A stretch of DNA of 64,000 nt. Origin: Pirellulimonas nuda. GTDB taxonomy: Bacteria; Planctomycetota; Planctomycetia; Pirellulales; Lacipirellulaceae. The position numbers were made by a program, and so were the translations under genes. The notes under the pieces are model-generated. The model was given only the letters and a program-made list of their open reading frames with translations. It was not told where the DNA came from and made no database searches. Position 1 is the stretch's first letter. Every line of letters starts with the position of its first letter. The DNA is taken from contig NZ_CP036291.1 in NCBI RefSeq assembly GCF_007750855.1, positions 4,650,001 to 4,714,000 of the forward strand, read 5' to 3'. Shown in pieces: positions 43,759 to 53,412 of the stretch.

Positions 43759-46083
43759 TTAACGCGGGCTGATCTGCAGCGGCGCCCCTTCGATCGTCAC
43801 GGGGGTCGGCTGCGCTTGGGTGGCGATTTGCGCCCGCACCGCCGCCGGGCCCGCGGCCGCAGCTTGCACCGGGATGGTGATCGTCAGTTGCTCGCCCGCC
43901 GCCATCGAGGCGATCGGGGCGAACTGGATCCACGGGGGGTTGGGCGAGGGGGCGGTCGGCGACTTGATCCCCGCAAGGTTTGGCTGCAAGCCCGCCGGCA
44001 TCTCTACCCGCACGCTCACGCCAGTCTGCGGCGTCGGGCCGTTGGTGAGGTAGACGTACACAATGGAGTTCTGCCCCACCTGCGTCCGCCCGCCGGTGAA
44101 GTCGATCTCTACCCCGATCGGCGAGTTGGCCGGCCCGCCGGCGCCGTCGGCGGGCGACACCCGCCCCGGCGGCAGCACCTCGATCACCCACGGCATCGAC
44201 TTCTCCGGCGTACGGTCGGCCCGTGCCGAGAGGATGATCTGCGCCTGCGGGTTCGGCTGGTCGCACACCCCTACCATCGCGAACTCCTGCTTCTCTCCCG
44301 GCTCGAGCCGCGACAAGATCCAGCGGAACGTGCCGTCCGATAGCTGTGTGCTGCCGGCCTGCGCGCTGGTGGGCCGCAGCGCCGGGTCGTACCGCAGCTC
44401 GACCACTAGGTTCTCGACCGCTACCTGGCCGACGTTCTCGACCACCGACTTGTACTCAAACTCCTGACCCACCTCGGCGCGGGCGGTGCCGACGGCGTTG
44501 ATCCGCAGCTCGGCCTGCACCTCGGTGGCGTCGACACAGAGCCGCTCATAGGCTTCACTGGCGCCGTCGGCCGTCACGGTCACCTCGTTGCAGTGCCGCC
44601 CCGGGCCGGTCACCTCAAACGGCAGCCGCACCCGCTCGCTCTCGCCCGGCTTGAGGTCGGGCATCTGGTTGTACTCCAGCTTGCGCGAGCCGTTCTGGTC
44701 GATCGGGCTGGTAAGCCCCGCGTCGAAGCGGTCGCGGACGGTGATGTTCTTGGCGACGCCGTCGCCGCGGTTGCGGACAGTGATCTCTACCTCGAACGAG
44801 TCTCCCACCCGCAACGACCCCGGCGTGTTCTGCTTGAGGGTCACTTCCAGCTCGGGGCGGCCCGTGTCGCTGGGGATCTGGACGGGGGGGCCCGTGGGCG
44901 CCGGCACGACATACTCGGGCGGGAGCGACGGCGCGGGCTCCGTCGGCGACGGTGGCACGGGCTGCGACGGCGTTGTGCCCGGCAGCGGGCTCGGCGTCAC
45001 CACCACGGGGGGGCCCATCGGGCCGCTGCCGCTCCAGGTGACCGCCGTGGCGCCGCTGGCGACCTCGACGCGCGGGCTGGCCGCAACGCCCGCCTGCTCG
45101 GGGCGGACGATGGTGACGCGGATGTTGGACGTGCCGCCGCCGGGGTTCACGGGGGCGACCTCCATGCTGGCGCGGCCGCGGTTGTCGGTGGTCGCTTCGG
45201 CCACCGCGCCCGCTTGGTAGCCGAGCCGGGCGGCGCCGTCCTGAGACTCGTAGCGCACGATCCAACCGGCGATGGGGGCGCCGTCGCTCTGGCGGGTGAC
45301 GGTGGTCACCAGCGTAGCGGGCTGGCCCGCGGCCGCGCTCACGGGGCCGGGGAACTGCCACTGGGCGTCGACCCAGTACACGATGGCGGTGGCCCGTCGG
45401 CTGGGCCAACCATCCACGGCCGGCGCGAACGCAGTGACGTAGCTGGTCCCTTCCGCGGGGCTGGTGAGGGTGACCCACGCGTCGCCACGGCGGACCTGCA
45501 GGTCGTCGCTGGGGTCGTCGGTGCCGCGCCGCAGGCAGGTGTGGAACGGCGACGTGTAGCCCACCACGTACTGGTTGTCGATTTTCTTCGGCACGCTCCA
45601 CGGCAGGCGGGCGAAGTCGCGTTCCCCCTGCTCGCCCACCGTGACAAACTCGCCGCTCCCCTGCTGGCCCAGCATCCACTCGATGCGGCGGTTGGCCTTA
45701 AGGTAGTTGTCGTCGCCACAGATGCCGGCCCGCAGCACCACCTCGGTCCCCACGGGGGCCAGCAGCCGCTCGGGGGTCATGACGACGCGTTCGCCGGGGG
45801 GCTGGGCTACCGGCCCGGCCGCGGCCGCCGGCGTCGCGGGGCCAAACATCAGGTCGCCGAGCCCGTCGCTGGCGTTGGAGTACACCGGGGGCGCCACGAC
45901 GTTGCCGGCGGGGGCGCCCCCCTGTCCGTACGCGGGGGCGACCGGGGCGGGGGAAGCAGAAGACTGCGGGAACACCAGCAGCCGGTCGCCGGACGGGTCG
46001 ATCCGCGGCAGCCCCGCGCAGCCCAGCGCCATGACCGCGACCAGCGCGGCGAGGGGCTTCAGGGCTCGCAACAGTTTCCGCAC
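43759..46083 (-). CDS. DUF11/CARDB-repeat lipoprotein
   Basis: This 774-residue exported protein starts at a GTG at 46083, which gives a lipoprotein signal (PLAALVAVMALGC). Repeated Ig-like domains of DUF11/CARDB type follow. Examples are VGDSFEVEITVRNRGDGVAKNITVRDRFD, VGQEFEYKSVVENVGQVAVENLVVEL, and VGQNSIVYVYLTNGPTPQTGVSVRVEMPAG. A Pro-rich linker (PSPLPGTTPSQPVPPSPTEP) separates an N-terminal Ig-like part from the repeats. It is probably an outer surface structural or adhesive protein. Similar proteins are common in planctomycetes, with no defined function. Confidence 0.85.
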   Translation of the reverse strand: MRKLLRALKPLAALVAVMALGCAGLPRIDPSGDRLLVFPQSSASPAPVAPAYGQGGAPAGNVVAPPVYSNASDGLGDLMFGPATPAAAAGPVAQPPGERVVMTPERLLAPVGTEVVLRAGICGDDNYLKANRRIEWMLGQQGSGEFVTVGEQGERDFARLPWSVPKKIDNQYVVGYTSPFHTCLRRGTDDPSDDLQVRRGDAWVTLTSPAEGTSYVTAFAPAVDGWPSRRATAIVYWVDAQWQFPGPVSAAAGQPATLVTTVTRQSDGAPIAGWIVRYESQDGAARLGYQAGAVAEATTDNRGRASMEVAPVNPGGGTSNIRVTIVRPEQAGVAASPRVEVASGATAVTWSGSGPMGPPVVVTPSPLPGTTPSQPVPPSPTEPAPSLPPEYVVPAPTGPPVQIPSDTGRPELEVTLKQNTPGSLRVGDSFEVEITVRNRGDGVAKNITVRDRFDAGLTSPIDQNGSRKLEYNQMPDLKPGESERVRLPFEVTGPGRHCNEVTVTADGASEAYERLCVDATEVQAELRINAVGTARAEVGQEFEYKSVVENVGQVAVENLVVELRYDPALRPTSAQAGSTQLSDGTFRWILSRLEPGEKQEFAMVGVCDQPNPQAQIILSARADRTPEKSMPWVIEVLPPGRVSPADGAGGPANSPIGVEIDFTGGRTQVGQNSIVYVYLTNGPTPQTGVSVRVEMPAGLQPNLAGIKSPTAPSPNPPWIQFAPIASMAAGEQLTITIPVQAAAAGPAAVRAQIATQAQPTPVTIEGAPLQISPR

Positions 46084-46319
46084 GGGTGTCCGCCGTCCTT
46101 GTCGTTCGCGGTCTCCGCAGGGGCTGCACGGGTGCGCAGCGGCCCGGCTCGGAGACCAAGGCTGCGAAACTCTACCGCCTAGAACGGTCGCATGATGCGA
46201 AAACACCGCAGGTCGTGGTGACTTTTGGCAACGTGCAGCGCCGTCTGCGCAGGGTGTAACGGTTGTAAGCAAACTCGGGTGCGTCGGGCCCCCAAGAATG
46301 CGTCATGCAAGCGCCCGCG

Positions 46320-46538
46320 TCAGTAGTGCGGCGGCTTCTCGTGCGGCAGGGTCTGCCCGGCGTCGACGCGTTCTGCGAGCCGGCCCGCGAGCGTCCGCAG
46401 CGCTTCGAGCTCGCGCCTGAGCCGATCGATCTCGCCCCCCTGCTCGACGACCGCGGAGTTGAGCTGGTCGAGCAACTGCTGCTGATGGGCGAGTAGTTCC
46501 TCGAGCCGCGTGAGCTGGTCGCGCTGTTCACCTTGCAT
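46320..46538 (-). CDS. slyX: SlyX-family coiled-coil protein
   Basis: This small protein, 72 residues from the ATG at 46538, is almost entirely coiled coil: LTRLEELLAHQQQLLDQLNS, then VVEQGGEIDRLRRELEALRTL. It ends with the SlyX signature tail HEKPPHY. A GGAAC lies seven bases upstream of this ATG. An in-frame ATG at 46604 would add 22 residues with no SlyX similarity. The biochemical role of SlyX is not established. Confidence 0.85.
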   Translation of the reverse strand: MQGEQRDQLTRLEELLAHQQQLLDQLNSAVVEQGGEIDRLRRELEALRTLAGRLAERVDAGQTLPHEKPPHY

Positions 46539-46791
46539 CGTTGTTCCAGCGGTTTGGGGCGGCAGGGCCGGCGGCCCGCCGCTGTGTTGATCGTCATCGC
46601 GCACGCGCCGGAGGCGCCGCGATCGCGCGCAGTCCGGCGGCCTGCCGTATCGCGCTACAAACTTAACTCTAGATTCATCGACCGTTCACCTACGCCTACA
46701 TCTCCGCTGATACAACATCGCCCAACGACCGAGGCCGGTCGCCGCGCACGATGCCGCGGGTCGGCAATTTATCCCTACTGAGGAGGCGATT

Positions 46792-49338
46792 GTGAAGGTA
46801 ATGTTGGCGCGGATTGTGATGGTCGCGGCCGCTGCGGCCGCGGTGCGGGTCGAAGCGATTGAGCACGCGCAGGTGTCGATCGACGCGTTCGGCGCCGCGA
46901 CCAAGACCGGCGGGACCGCCGGGTTCTTCCTCGACCCCGGCGCCGTGGTCGGCGAGACGCCGATCCGCATCGGCGCCAGCGCCGCGGACGACGCGGCGGG
47001 GGGCGTGCTCATCTCTTCGGTCGCCGAGCGGGGCCGTCCCGACGCCACGCACGTCACCGGCGTGCAGTTCGCTACGGCGGGCACGGTCAGCGACGACGAC
47101 CCCCTCTCCCTCAACACGCGCAACGTTTCTGGCGGCCTTTCGATCGTCACCACACGGGCCGGCGCCGCGGGCGATCTGCTCGATCCTCCGTCGCCCATGC
47201 CCAATGCGGGGCAGCCATTCGGCGCAAGCTTCGGCGCCGGCTATTTTTCCTTCAGCGAGGGCTGGATCGGCGGCACGCTCTCCAGCTCTACCGTCAACCC
47301 CAACGGCACGTTCGGCGCCCTCGACACGTTGACCGGCTCGGCCGGCGTGACGGTGGACGTCGACGCCTTCGGCGTTGGCTACCACCGCGTGAACATCCCG
47401 GGCGTTTCCGACCCGTTCCAGCAGGGGATGCTGGTGACCAGCGCGGCCTCGAACGTCGGCCGGTTCACCAATGTCCAGCCCGCGCCCGACCGCAACGGCT
47501 ACATCGTCTCCACAGTCGATAACGACGGCTACTTCGAATTCGACCCGGGCTCCGATCCAGACATCGTGAACGAGGGAGACGGCGTCGCCACCCCGTTCTC
47601 GTTCGCCTTCATCCCCGCCGGGCAGACCGGCCTGACCGCCGCCACCATCAACCCCAGCTTCACCCAGAGCCTGGGCGACGTCCGCGGCTACTCCCTGTTC
47701 GAGACCGGCGCCGGCTACAACCTCACGACCGTCGGCACGGGCGAGTACCGCCTCACCGTGAACGGCGGCTCCCCGTCGCAGGGGACGCTGCTGATGAACG
47801 GCGTGCCGCTCGCCTTCCCGGGCGACAACGCCCTCACCTACCAGGCCGACGGCGACGGCTGGCTGATCCTGACCGAAGACATCGAGGCCGACTTCCTCAC
47901 GGGTAACGGCACCACCCTGAACGAGCTGGACGGCCTCGGCCAGGGCCACGACCTGGCGACCCCCTACTTCAGCTTCGCCTACCTGCCGAACGAGGGCGCC
48001 GCGACCGCCGCGGCGGCCATCCCCTCGGCCGACAGCTTCACGCGGCTCAACAAGAGCAGCATCACGGCCTGGAACGCGGTGGTGACCGCGCAGAACAACG
48101 ACAACAACGTCGGCGACGTGCTGCTGACGGTCACCGAGCAGACCCCGGGCGCCGGCGTCGTGGGGCTGGGCAACCAGAAGGGAGACAACAGCTACGCCGC
48201 CTACGGCCAGCCGCTCGGCACCGAAGACGGCATCATGTTCGCCACCATCAGCGAGGGCCTGCGGGACAACTCCAGCGTCGGCGGCTTTAACGAGTTTGGC
48301 GAGGTCGGCACCAACGTGTTCAGCGGCTACTGGGCCGTGATCACCGCCACCGCCGACGGCAGCCCCCAGGGCGAGCACAACGTCAACCACGCCGTGGCGT
48401 TCTTCGGCCGCGACTCTGGCTTCCGCATGGAGGCCGCCGTCGACATCCCGAATGTCTCGGGCGTCGACCTCGACCAAGAGAACACCGTCGTCTCGTTCAG
48501 CGGCGTGAACTCCCTGACCGACGGCGTGCTGATCGCTACCCCCTACGGCAACGACGACAACTACCTGGTCGCCGAGCCCCAGGCCGACGGGGCTGGCTGG
48601 AAGGTGCTCGAGTTCGACAACAGCACCACCGATGGCGCCGGCTCTGAGCCCGACAACTTCAGCTACGTCTACCTCCCCTACGAGTCGGAGAACCTGATCG
48701 CCGGCCTGGTTAAGCTCGATGGCTCCTTGGCCTCGTCGACCGCGGGCGCCGGCGTTGAGTGGACCCTGACCCGCGAGGAGGACGGCTTTAGCCTGCCGCA
48801 GTACCGGTTGTCGATCGCCGGCAAGACCACCGCCGACGGCATGCTGCTGCTGACCAGCACCGGCCGGTTTGCGGCCGAGGCCAACCTCGACAACTCGATG
48901 ATCTACGAGACCGACCCTACGACGGGCGATTTCTTGATCCGCGGCCTCGACCACATCGCCAACGGCGACACGGGCTTTGTGAACTATGAGGAGGCGGGCT
49001 TCATGTTCGCCTACATCGATTACGCGGCCCCGCCCATCGCGCCGCTCCCCGACGAACTGACCGGCGACTACAACGGCGACGGCTTTGTTGACGCCGCCGA
49101 CTACACCGTGTGGCGCGACAGCGTGGGCACGAGCAACGTGCTGCCCGGCGACCTGGTCGGCGGTGTGATCGGAAACGACCAGTACCAGCAGTGGAAGGAC
49201 AACTTCGGCGCGTCGCTGGCCCAAGGCGCAGCGGCAAGCCAGGCCGCGGTGCCCGAGCCCGCCTCGCTGCTGGGCATGTCTGCCGCACTGGCCGCCGTGG
49301 GCGTGCTGAGCCGGCGCCGCCGCCCGCTGGTGGGCTGA
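46792..49338 (+). CDS. Secreted dockerin type I / PEP-CTERM protein (module 2)
   Basis: This 848-residue exported protein starts at a GTG at 46792 after GAGGAGG. A short signal follows (MLARIVMVAAAAAAVRVEA). The body consists of several similar segments built around strands such as FSFAFIPAGQTGLTAATI, YFSFAYLPNEGAATAAAAI and FSYVYLPYESENLIAGLV, suggesting internal duplication of one domain. The C-terminus has a dockerin-type pair (GDYNGDGFVDAADYTVWRD, then NDQYQQWKDNFG) and a PEP-CTERM tail (VPEPASLLGMSAALAAVGVLSRRRR). A terminator follows, then the DUF1559 and lipoprotein genes of the same module. Confidence 0.85.
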   Translation: MKVMLARIVMVAAAAAAVRVEAIEHAQVSIDAFGAATKTGGTAGFFLDPGAVVGETPIRIGASAADDAAGGVLISSVAERGRPDATHVTGVQFATAGTVSDDDPLSLNTRNVSGGLSIVTTRAGAAGDLLDPPSPMPNAGQPFGASFGAGYFSFSEGWIGGTLSSSTVNPNGTFGALDTLTGSAGVTVDVDAFGVGYHRVNIPGVSDPFQQGMLVTSAASNVGRFTNVQPAPDRNGYIVSTVDNDGYFEFDPGSDPDIVNEGDGVATPFSFAFIPAGQTGLTAATINPSFTQSLGDVRGYSLFETGAGYNLTTVGTGEYRLTVNGGSPSQGTLLMNGVPLAFPGDNALTYQADGDGWLILTEDIEADFLTGNGTTLNELDGLGQGHDLATPYFSFAYLPNEGAATAAAAIPSADSFTRLNKSSITAWNAVVTAQNNDNNVGDVLLTVTEQTPGAGVVGLGNQKGDNSYAAYGQPLGTEDGIMFATISEGLRDNSSVGGFNEFGEVGTNVFSGYWAVITATADGSPQGEHNVNHAVAFFGRDSGFRMEAAVDIPNVSGVDLDQENTVVSFSGVNSLTDGVLIATPYGNDDNYLVAEPQADGAGWKVLEFDNSTTDGAGSEPDNFSYVYLPYESENLIAGLVKLDGSLASSTAGAGVEWTLTREEDGFSLPQYRLSIAGKTTADGMLLLTSTGRFAAEANLDNSMIYETDPTTGDFLIRGLDHIANGDTGFVNYEEAGFMFAYIDYAAPPIAPLPDELTGDYNGDGFVDAADYTVWRDSVGTSNVLPGDLVGGVIGNDQYQQWKDNFGASLAQGAAASQAAVPEPASLLGMSAALAAVGVLSRRRRPLVG

Positions 49339-49356
49339 TCTTTGTGTGATTCGCCA

Positions 49357-49391
49357 CGAGGCCGCCCCCGGTTCGGGGCGGCCTCGTTTCT
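49357..49391 (+). terminator. Terminator within module 2
   Basis: A perfect 12-base stem (CGAGGCCGCCCC pairing with GGGGCGGCCTCG) with a 6-base loop is followed by TTTCTT, 18 bases after the dockerin/PEP-CTERM stop. It probably reduces transcription into the DUF1559 gene downstream. Confidence 0.75.
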
Positions 49392-49437
49392 TGGGGCCGC
49401 CACGCAGGCGCCCGTTCACTTTCATCAGGAGAAGGTC

Positions 49438-50427
49438 GTGGAAAGGACAACGCGTAGGGATCGGTTGAGCGGCTTCACGCTGGTGGAGCTGCTGGTAGTG
49501 ATCGCCATCATCGGCATCCTGGTGGCGATGCTGCTGCCGGCGGTGCAGAGCGCCCGCGAGGCCGCCCGCAAGATGCAGTGCACGTCGCAGATGAAGCAGT
49601 TGGGGCTGGCGACGCTGAACTACGAAACGGCGAAGAAGTCGTTCCCCTGGGCCAGCTACGTCGGCCCGCCGCTCAGCGGGACCAACCCCAACCAGACGGT
49701 CAAGCACGGCACCCTGCCGTTCTTGCTGCCGTACCTGGAAGAGGCGTCGCTGGCGGATCAGTACGACTACGACCAGAGCTACAGCTACAACTCGGGGGGG
49801 CGCAACCCCGGTCAGGAGGCCGGCAACTACCTGCTGGCCTTCCGCACGCCGCTGCCGTTCTTCCATTGCCCGACCACGCCGGGCCGTCAGCCCGAGGACC
49901 CGCAAACGGACTACGCCGTCTCGCAGCGCATCGCGGCGGACTCCGAGCATTGGCCAACGACGACGGCCACGGCAATCCGGGACCTGCTCCGCAATAAAAC
50001 GATCATCGAACGCAGCTCGTGGGAAAGCGTGCTGGCCAAGCGGCGGACGACCCAAGGGGGATCGGTGGTCTACAAGCCGTCGCGCATCCGAGACACCACC
50101 GACGGCCTCTCCAAGACCTTCATGTGGTTCGAGATCGCCGGGCGTCAAACGATCTACGGAGAAGACCACGCGCCAACCGGCGGTACCGGCACCCACGGAT
50201 CGAGCTGGGCGGCCGACGACAACGAGTTCTGGGTGCACGAACGCTGCGGGAGCAAGATCTTCAACTGCAACAACGGGGAAGAGATCTACAGCTTCCACGT
50301 CGGCGGCGCGGTGTTTGGCCTCGGCGACGGTTCGGTGCAGTTTGTCTCCAACGACGTCTCGACCAACGTGTTTGTCTCCTACCACACGCGGGACGAAGGG
50401 GATCTGGTCGAGGGCGAGATCTTCTAA
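49438..50427 (+). CDS. DUF1559 pseudopilin-like protein (module 2)
   Basis: This 329-residue DUF1559 protein starts at the GTG at 49438 after AGGAGAAGG. The prepilin-type N-terminus SGFTLVELLVVIAIIGI is nearly identical to module 1, followed by AMLLPAVQSAREAARKMQCTSQMKQL. The C-terminal signature reads SFHVGGAVFGLGDGSVQFVSNDV. The middle region differs strongly from the module 1 protein, so the pair are paralogues and not recent copies. It lies 99 bases after the dockerin/PEP-CTERM gene and 66 bases before the lipoprotein gene. Confidence 0.93.
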   Translation: MERTTRRDRLSGFTLVELLVVIAIIGILVAMLLPAVQSAREAARKMQCTSQMKQLGLATLNYETAKKSFPWASYVGPPLSGTNPNQTVKHGTLPFLLPYLEEASLADQYDYDQSYSYNSGGRNPGQEAGNYLLAFRTPLPFFHCPTTPGRQPEDPQTDYAVSQRIAADSEHWPTTTATAIRDLLRNKTIIERSSWESVLAKRRTTQGGSVVYKPSRIRDTTDGLSKTFMWFEIAGRQTIYGEDHAPTGGTGTHGSSWAADDNEFWVHERCGSKIFNCNNGEEIYSFHVGGAVFGLGDGSVQFVSNDVSTNVFVSYHTRDEGDLVEGEIF

Positions 50428-50493
50428 CCCCGGCGCCCGTGCGGTCCGTTCCCCCCTGCCCCGCCCTGTCCTTCCATAGGAAACACCCCGACT

Positions 50494-50937
50494 GTGAACG
50501 CTTCCCGTCTATTGGCTGCTGCGCTGCTGGCTTCGGCCTGCTCGCAGGGCTGCTCGAAACCGACCCCCGACGGCCGCCTGCCGGTCTTCCCGACCAGCGG
50601 CAAAGTCACCCGCGCCGGGGCGCCGGTCGCGGGGGCCCGCGTGACGCTGTACGGCGCCACAGAGACCTTGCAGGGCCCCAGCGCCCCGATCCCGACCGCC
50701 ACGACCGACGCCGACGGCGCCTTTGAGCTGCGTTCCTACGACCCGAACGACGGCGCCCCGGCCGGCGACTTTCTGGTGGCCATCACGCTCCCCGAGCAGC
50801 CGCCCGAGGGCGACCTCCCCGAGGAGTACGTCGCCAAAGACCTGCTGCGGGGCAAGTACGACAACCCCGATAGGTCGGGCCTGAAGGCCGCCGTCCCCGA
50901 AGGAGGAGGCGAACTGCCGACCTTCGACCTGAAGTAG
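50494..50937 (+). CDS. Small lipoprotein with carboxypeptidase-regulatory-like fold (module 2)
   Basis: This 147-residue protein has a GTG start at 50494 and a signal with lipobox-like Cys positions (LLAAALLASACSQGC). The beta domain reads TSGKVTRAGAPVAGARVTLYG, then TDADGAFELRSYDPNDGAPAGDFLVAI, as in the module 1 lipoprotein. It is placed directly after DUF1559, the same pairing as in module 1. Function is unknown. Confidence 0.83.
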   Translation: MNASRLLAAALLASACSQGCSKPTPDGRLPVFPTSGKVTRAGAPVAGARVTLYGATETLQGPSAPIPTATTDADGAFELRSYDPNDGAPAGDFLVAITLPEQPPEGDLPEEYVAKDLLRGKYDNPDRSGLKAAVPEGGGELPTFDLK

Positions 50938-51363
50938 GCGCCGCGCCATTGGCCTCCTGCCGGCGGCCAAAGAAAGCCGTAGCGAACAGACCACGCCGTC
51001 CGAAAGGATGTTGCGTGGTTTTTCTTTGCGCTGAGCGGGCCCAAGACGAAGGCCCACGCATAACTCGCGTGCCGCCGATCTGCCATTCGTCTTGTTCGCG
51101 TGATTCGTGGGCGTTTGATCGTCTGTGCGGCGCCGGCCTGGGTTCCCGCGGCAGTGGGTCCGTTCGCAGGGAGCGCCGTGTCCGCGGGCCGTCCGACATT
51201 CATCCGCACTGACCCTACCAAACAAAACGGCGCCGACCTGGATACTCCAGGCCGGCGCCGCGGTGGGCGTCTCATTCTACAGGGGCGGCGGGGTTGTGTC
51301 CGATCCTCGGCCCCCAGGGAACCCCTGGTCGGCCGCACAAGACTGACACAACCGACAGCCGCG
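50938..51363. other. 426-base intergenic region with convergent terminator
   Basis: No gene is supported here. The left part contains word-like sequence of the kind seen in the other intergenic repeats (TTCGCGTGATTCGTGGGCG at 51096-51114, with GGCCCACGCA earlier). The right part carries a terminator hairpin for the minus-strand gene. Confidence 0.6.
51218..51259 (-). terminator. Terminator of the metallophosphoesterase gene
   Basis: Read on the minus strand, GGCGCCGGCCTGG pairs with CCAGGTCGGCGCC (one mismatch, 5-base loop) and is followed by GTTTTGTTTGG. It lies about 105 bases after the stop at 51364. Confidence 0.75.
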
Positions 51364-53412
51364 TTACTTGCCGACGGGAACCAACTGCGACGCTGCCCCC
51401 ATCAGCCCCTTGGCTGCCGAGGCGCTGTGGTCGAGCGTGAACGGCCCGACGCGTTTGTCGAGGTGCAGCAGCAGCACGGTGGATTCCTCCGGCGCCAGGC
51501 GACGCTGCGGGGCAAACTCGCCGTCGTACACCGCCTTGCTGGACAGACGCACCTCGTCGACCATGCCAGAGAACGGCCGCGAGGGCTGACCGGAGCCGTC
51601 TGGGTCGGCCCCGATAACGAGCGGCAGCTTGTTGGTCTTGCGGCTGCCGGAGGCGGGCTTCGAGTCGATCAGCTTGCCGTCGACGTAGATCGCTACCTGC
51701 TTGCCATCGAACACGCCCGCGACGTGGCTCCACTTCTTGGTGCTCAGCTTCTGGTTCGACACCGCGGAGACATACTTGCCGTTGAGGTGGATGTCGAACT
51801 TGGGCGCCCCTTCATCGGAGAAGATGGCGAACTCCGAGCCCTGGGTCTTGGCGATCACGCCGCGGAAGTTAGACAACTCGTTGGGCTTGAGCCACGCCTC
51901 GAGGGTCATCGGGCCGTCCGGCAGGCGCACTTCGGCGCTGGGGACAAGGACCGCCGAGGCCTCGCCGTCAACGGCCAAGCCGCGGCCCTCGTCGTGCTTG
52001 AAGTAGTCGGCCGGCACCTGGCCCGGCTGCAGGCCGAGCGGCGCGACGACGTCGGGGAGCCGCACGCGGGCCGACTCGCCCAGGTACTCCAGCTCCAGGC
52101 GGACGCCGGGGAGCGAGGCGTCCATCATCTCGCCGGGCCCGTCGGCGGCCCGCAGGACGCGGAAATCAAGGTCTTTCTGCCCTCCCGCCGCCAGGGCGAA
52201 GTGCTGGTGGTCCAGCGTCGAACGCCACGGCGAGGGGGCGTCTAGCGACGCGGTGCAAAGCACTTCGCGCGGCGAGGGGTTCTTCACCCGCAGCATCACC
52301 GAGCCCGCGGCCGAGCCGTCCGATTCCAGCACCAACTCCGGCCCCGTGCGGACGGGGCGGATGGTGCGGGCCAACTCGATCCCTTTCAGGAACTCTGGGG
52401 TGAACTCGCGTGGGTCCATCACCGCGCCCACCGGCAGCGCCGAGACGCTGATGCGGTCCTTGCGGACCGTCACCAGGTTGAGGTGGTGCAGGTAGCCGGC
52501 GCCGGGGATATCGGCCGACAGGTGGCCCCCCGTGGTGGCCAGCGTGTAGTAGGCGATGCCGTCGGTGCCGTCGCCCAGCTTGGGGCCGTCGTACCGCATG
52601 TGGTGGATGTGCCCGGCGAACACGGCCGACACGTTGCCCGCGGCGGTGAGCTTGTCGTGCACCACGCGCCAGTTGTCGCCGTAGTTGCCGCCGGTCCAGC
52701 GCGGGTGGTGGAGGAACACAAACACGTGGTCGGCGCCCTTGAGCTCCGCCAGCGCCTTGTCGAGGAACGCCAGTTGCTCCTCGCTCATCTGCTGCAGCCG
52801 CGGCTGGCCGAAGTCCTTCTCGTTGCTCACCGGGTCGCCCTCGTCCGAATAGAGGACGATGAAACCCGCATTCTTGTGCTGGAACGCGTACCACAGCGGG
52901 CCGAAGTGCTTCTCGTAGTCGGAGTCGTGCTGCCCCTGCGGCGCGGGGCCCTCGCCCCGCCAGTAGACGTCGTGGTTGCCCGCCACGGGGAACCACTTCA
53001 TCCGCAGGCCGTTCATGATCCCCTTGAACTCCCGCATCTGCCGCATCCATTCGGGGGTGTCGTTGTAGCCCTGGATGAGGTCGCCGACGGTCATCACCAG
53101 GTCGGGGTCGAGCAGGTTGGAATCAACCACAGCCTGCCGCAGCACCTTGAGACCCGCCGGCACGCCGCCGGTGCGGTCGCCGTACACGACAAAGTGGAAG
53201 ACGCCGTCTTCCTTGGCGGGGGGGAGCACCCTAGCGCCCTCGCGCGTGGTGATCATCGCCTGCGGAGCGGCCGCGTCGTGCTCGTGACTCGCGGCGTCGT
53301 GGCTCGCGGCGTCGTGATCGGCGTGCTCGTGGCCTTCGTGGGCGAGGACGGCGCCGGCCATCGATACCCCTAACAGGGCCAACCAACTATGCCTGCTGCT
53401 GTAACGCTTCAT
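51364..53412 (-). CDS. Secreted metallophosphoesterase with LamG-like domain and His-rich N-terminus
   Basis: This 682-residue exported protein starts at the ATG at 53412. The signal peptide is followed by a striking His/Asp segment (AHEGHEHADHDAASHDAASH). The calcineurin-like phosphoesterase domain has all its metal motifs: VYGDRTGG, MTVGDLIQGYND, PVAGNHDVYW, FLHHPRW and FAGHIHHMRYDG. Later, a concanavalin/LamG-type domain binds sugars or proteins (MTLEAWLKPNELSNFRGVIAK, WSHVAGVFDGKQVAIYVDGKLID, FSGMVDEVRLSSKAVYDGEF). It is probably a periplasmic or surface phosphatase. The His segment may help to load metal (inference). Confidence 0.9.
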   Translation of the reverse strand: MKRYSSRHSWLALLGVSMAGAVLAHEGHEHADHDAASHDAASHEHDAAAPQAMITTREGARVLPPAKEDGVFHFVVYGDRTGGVPAGLKVLRQAVVDSNLLDPDLVMTVGDLIQGYNDTPEWMRQMREFKGIMNGLRMKWFPVAGNHDVYWRGEGPAPQGQHDSDYEKHFGPLWYAFQHKNAGFIVLYSDEGDPVSNEKDFGQPRLQQMSEEQLAFLDKALAELKGADHVFVFLHHPRWTGGNYGDNWRVVHDKLTAAGNVSAVFAGHIHHMRYDGPKLGDGTDGIAYYTLATTGGHLSADIPGAGYLHHLNLVTVRKDRISVSALPVGAVMDPREFTPEFLKGIELARTIRPVRTGPELVLESDGSAAGSVMLRVKNPSPREVLCTASLDAPSPWRSTLDHQHFALAAGGQKDLDFRVLRAADGPGEMMDASLPGVRLELEYLGESARVRLPDVVAPLGLQPGQVPADYFKHDEGRGLAVDGEASAVLVPSAEVRLPDGPMTLEAWLKPNELSNFRGVIAKTQGSEFAIFSDEGAPKFDIHLNGKYVSAVSNQKLSTKKWSHVAGVFDGKQVAIYVDGKLIDSKPASGSRKTNKLPLVIGADPDGSGQPSRPFSGMVDEVRLSSKAVYDGEFAPQRRLAPEESTVLLLHLDKRVGPFTLDHSASAAKGLMGAASQLVPVGK

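Noticed and set aside
46696-50385. Open frame of 1229 codons on the minus strand
   Set aside because: It is antisense to the dockerin/PEP-CTERM and DUF1559 genes, has no domain, and its residues reflect GC-rich third-position bias. The plus-strand genes have clear motifs and ribosome binding sites.
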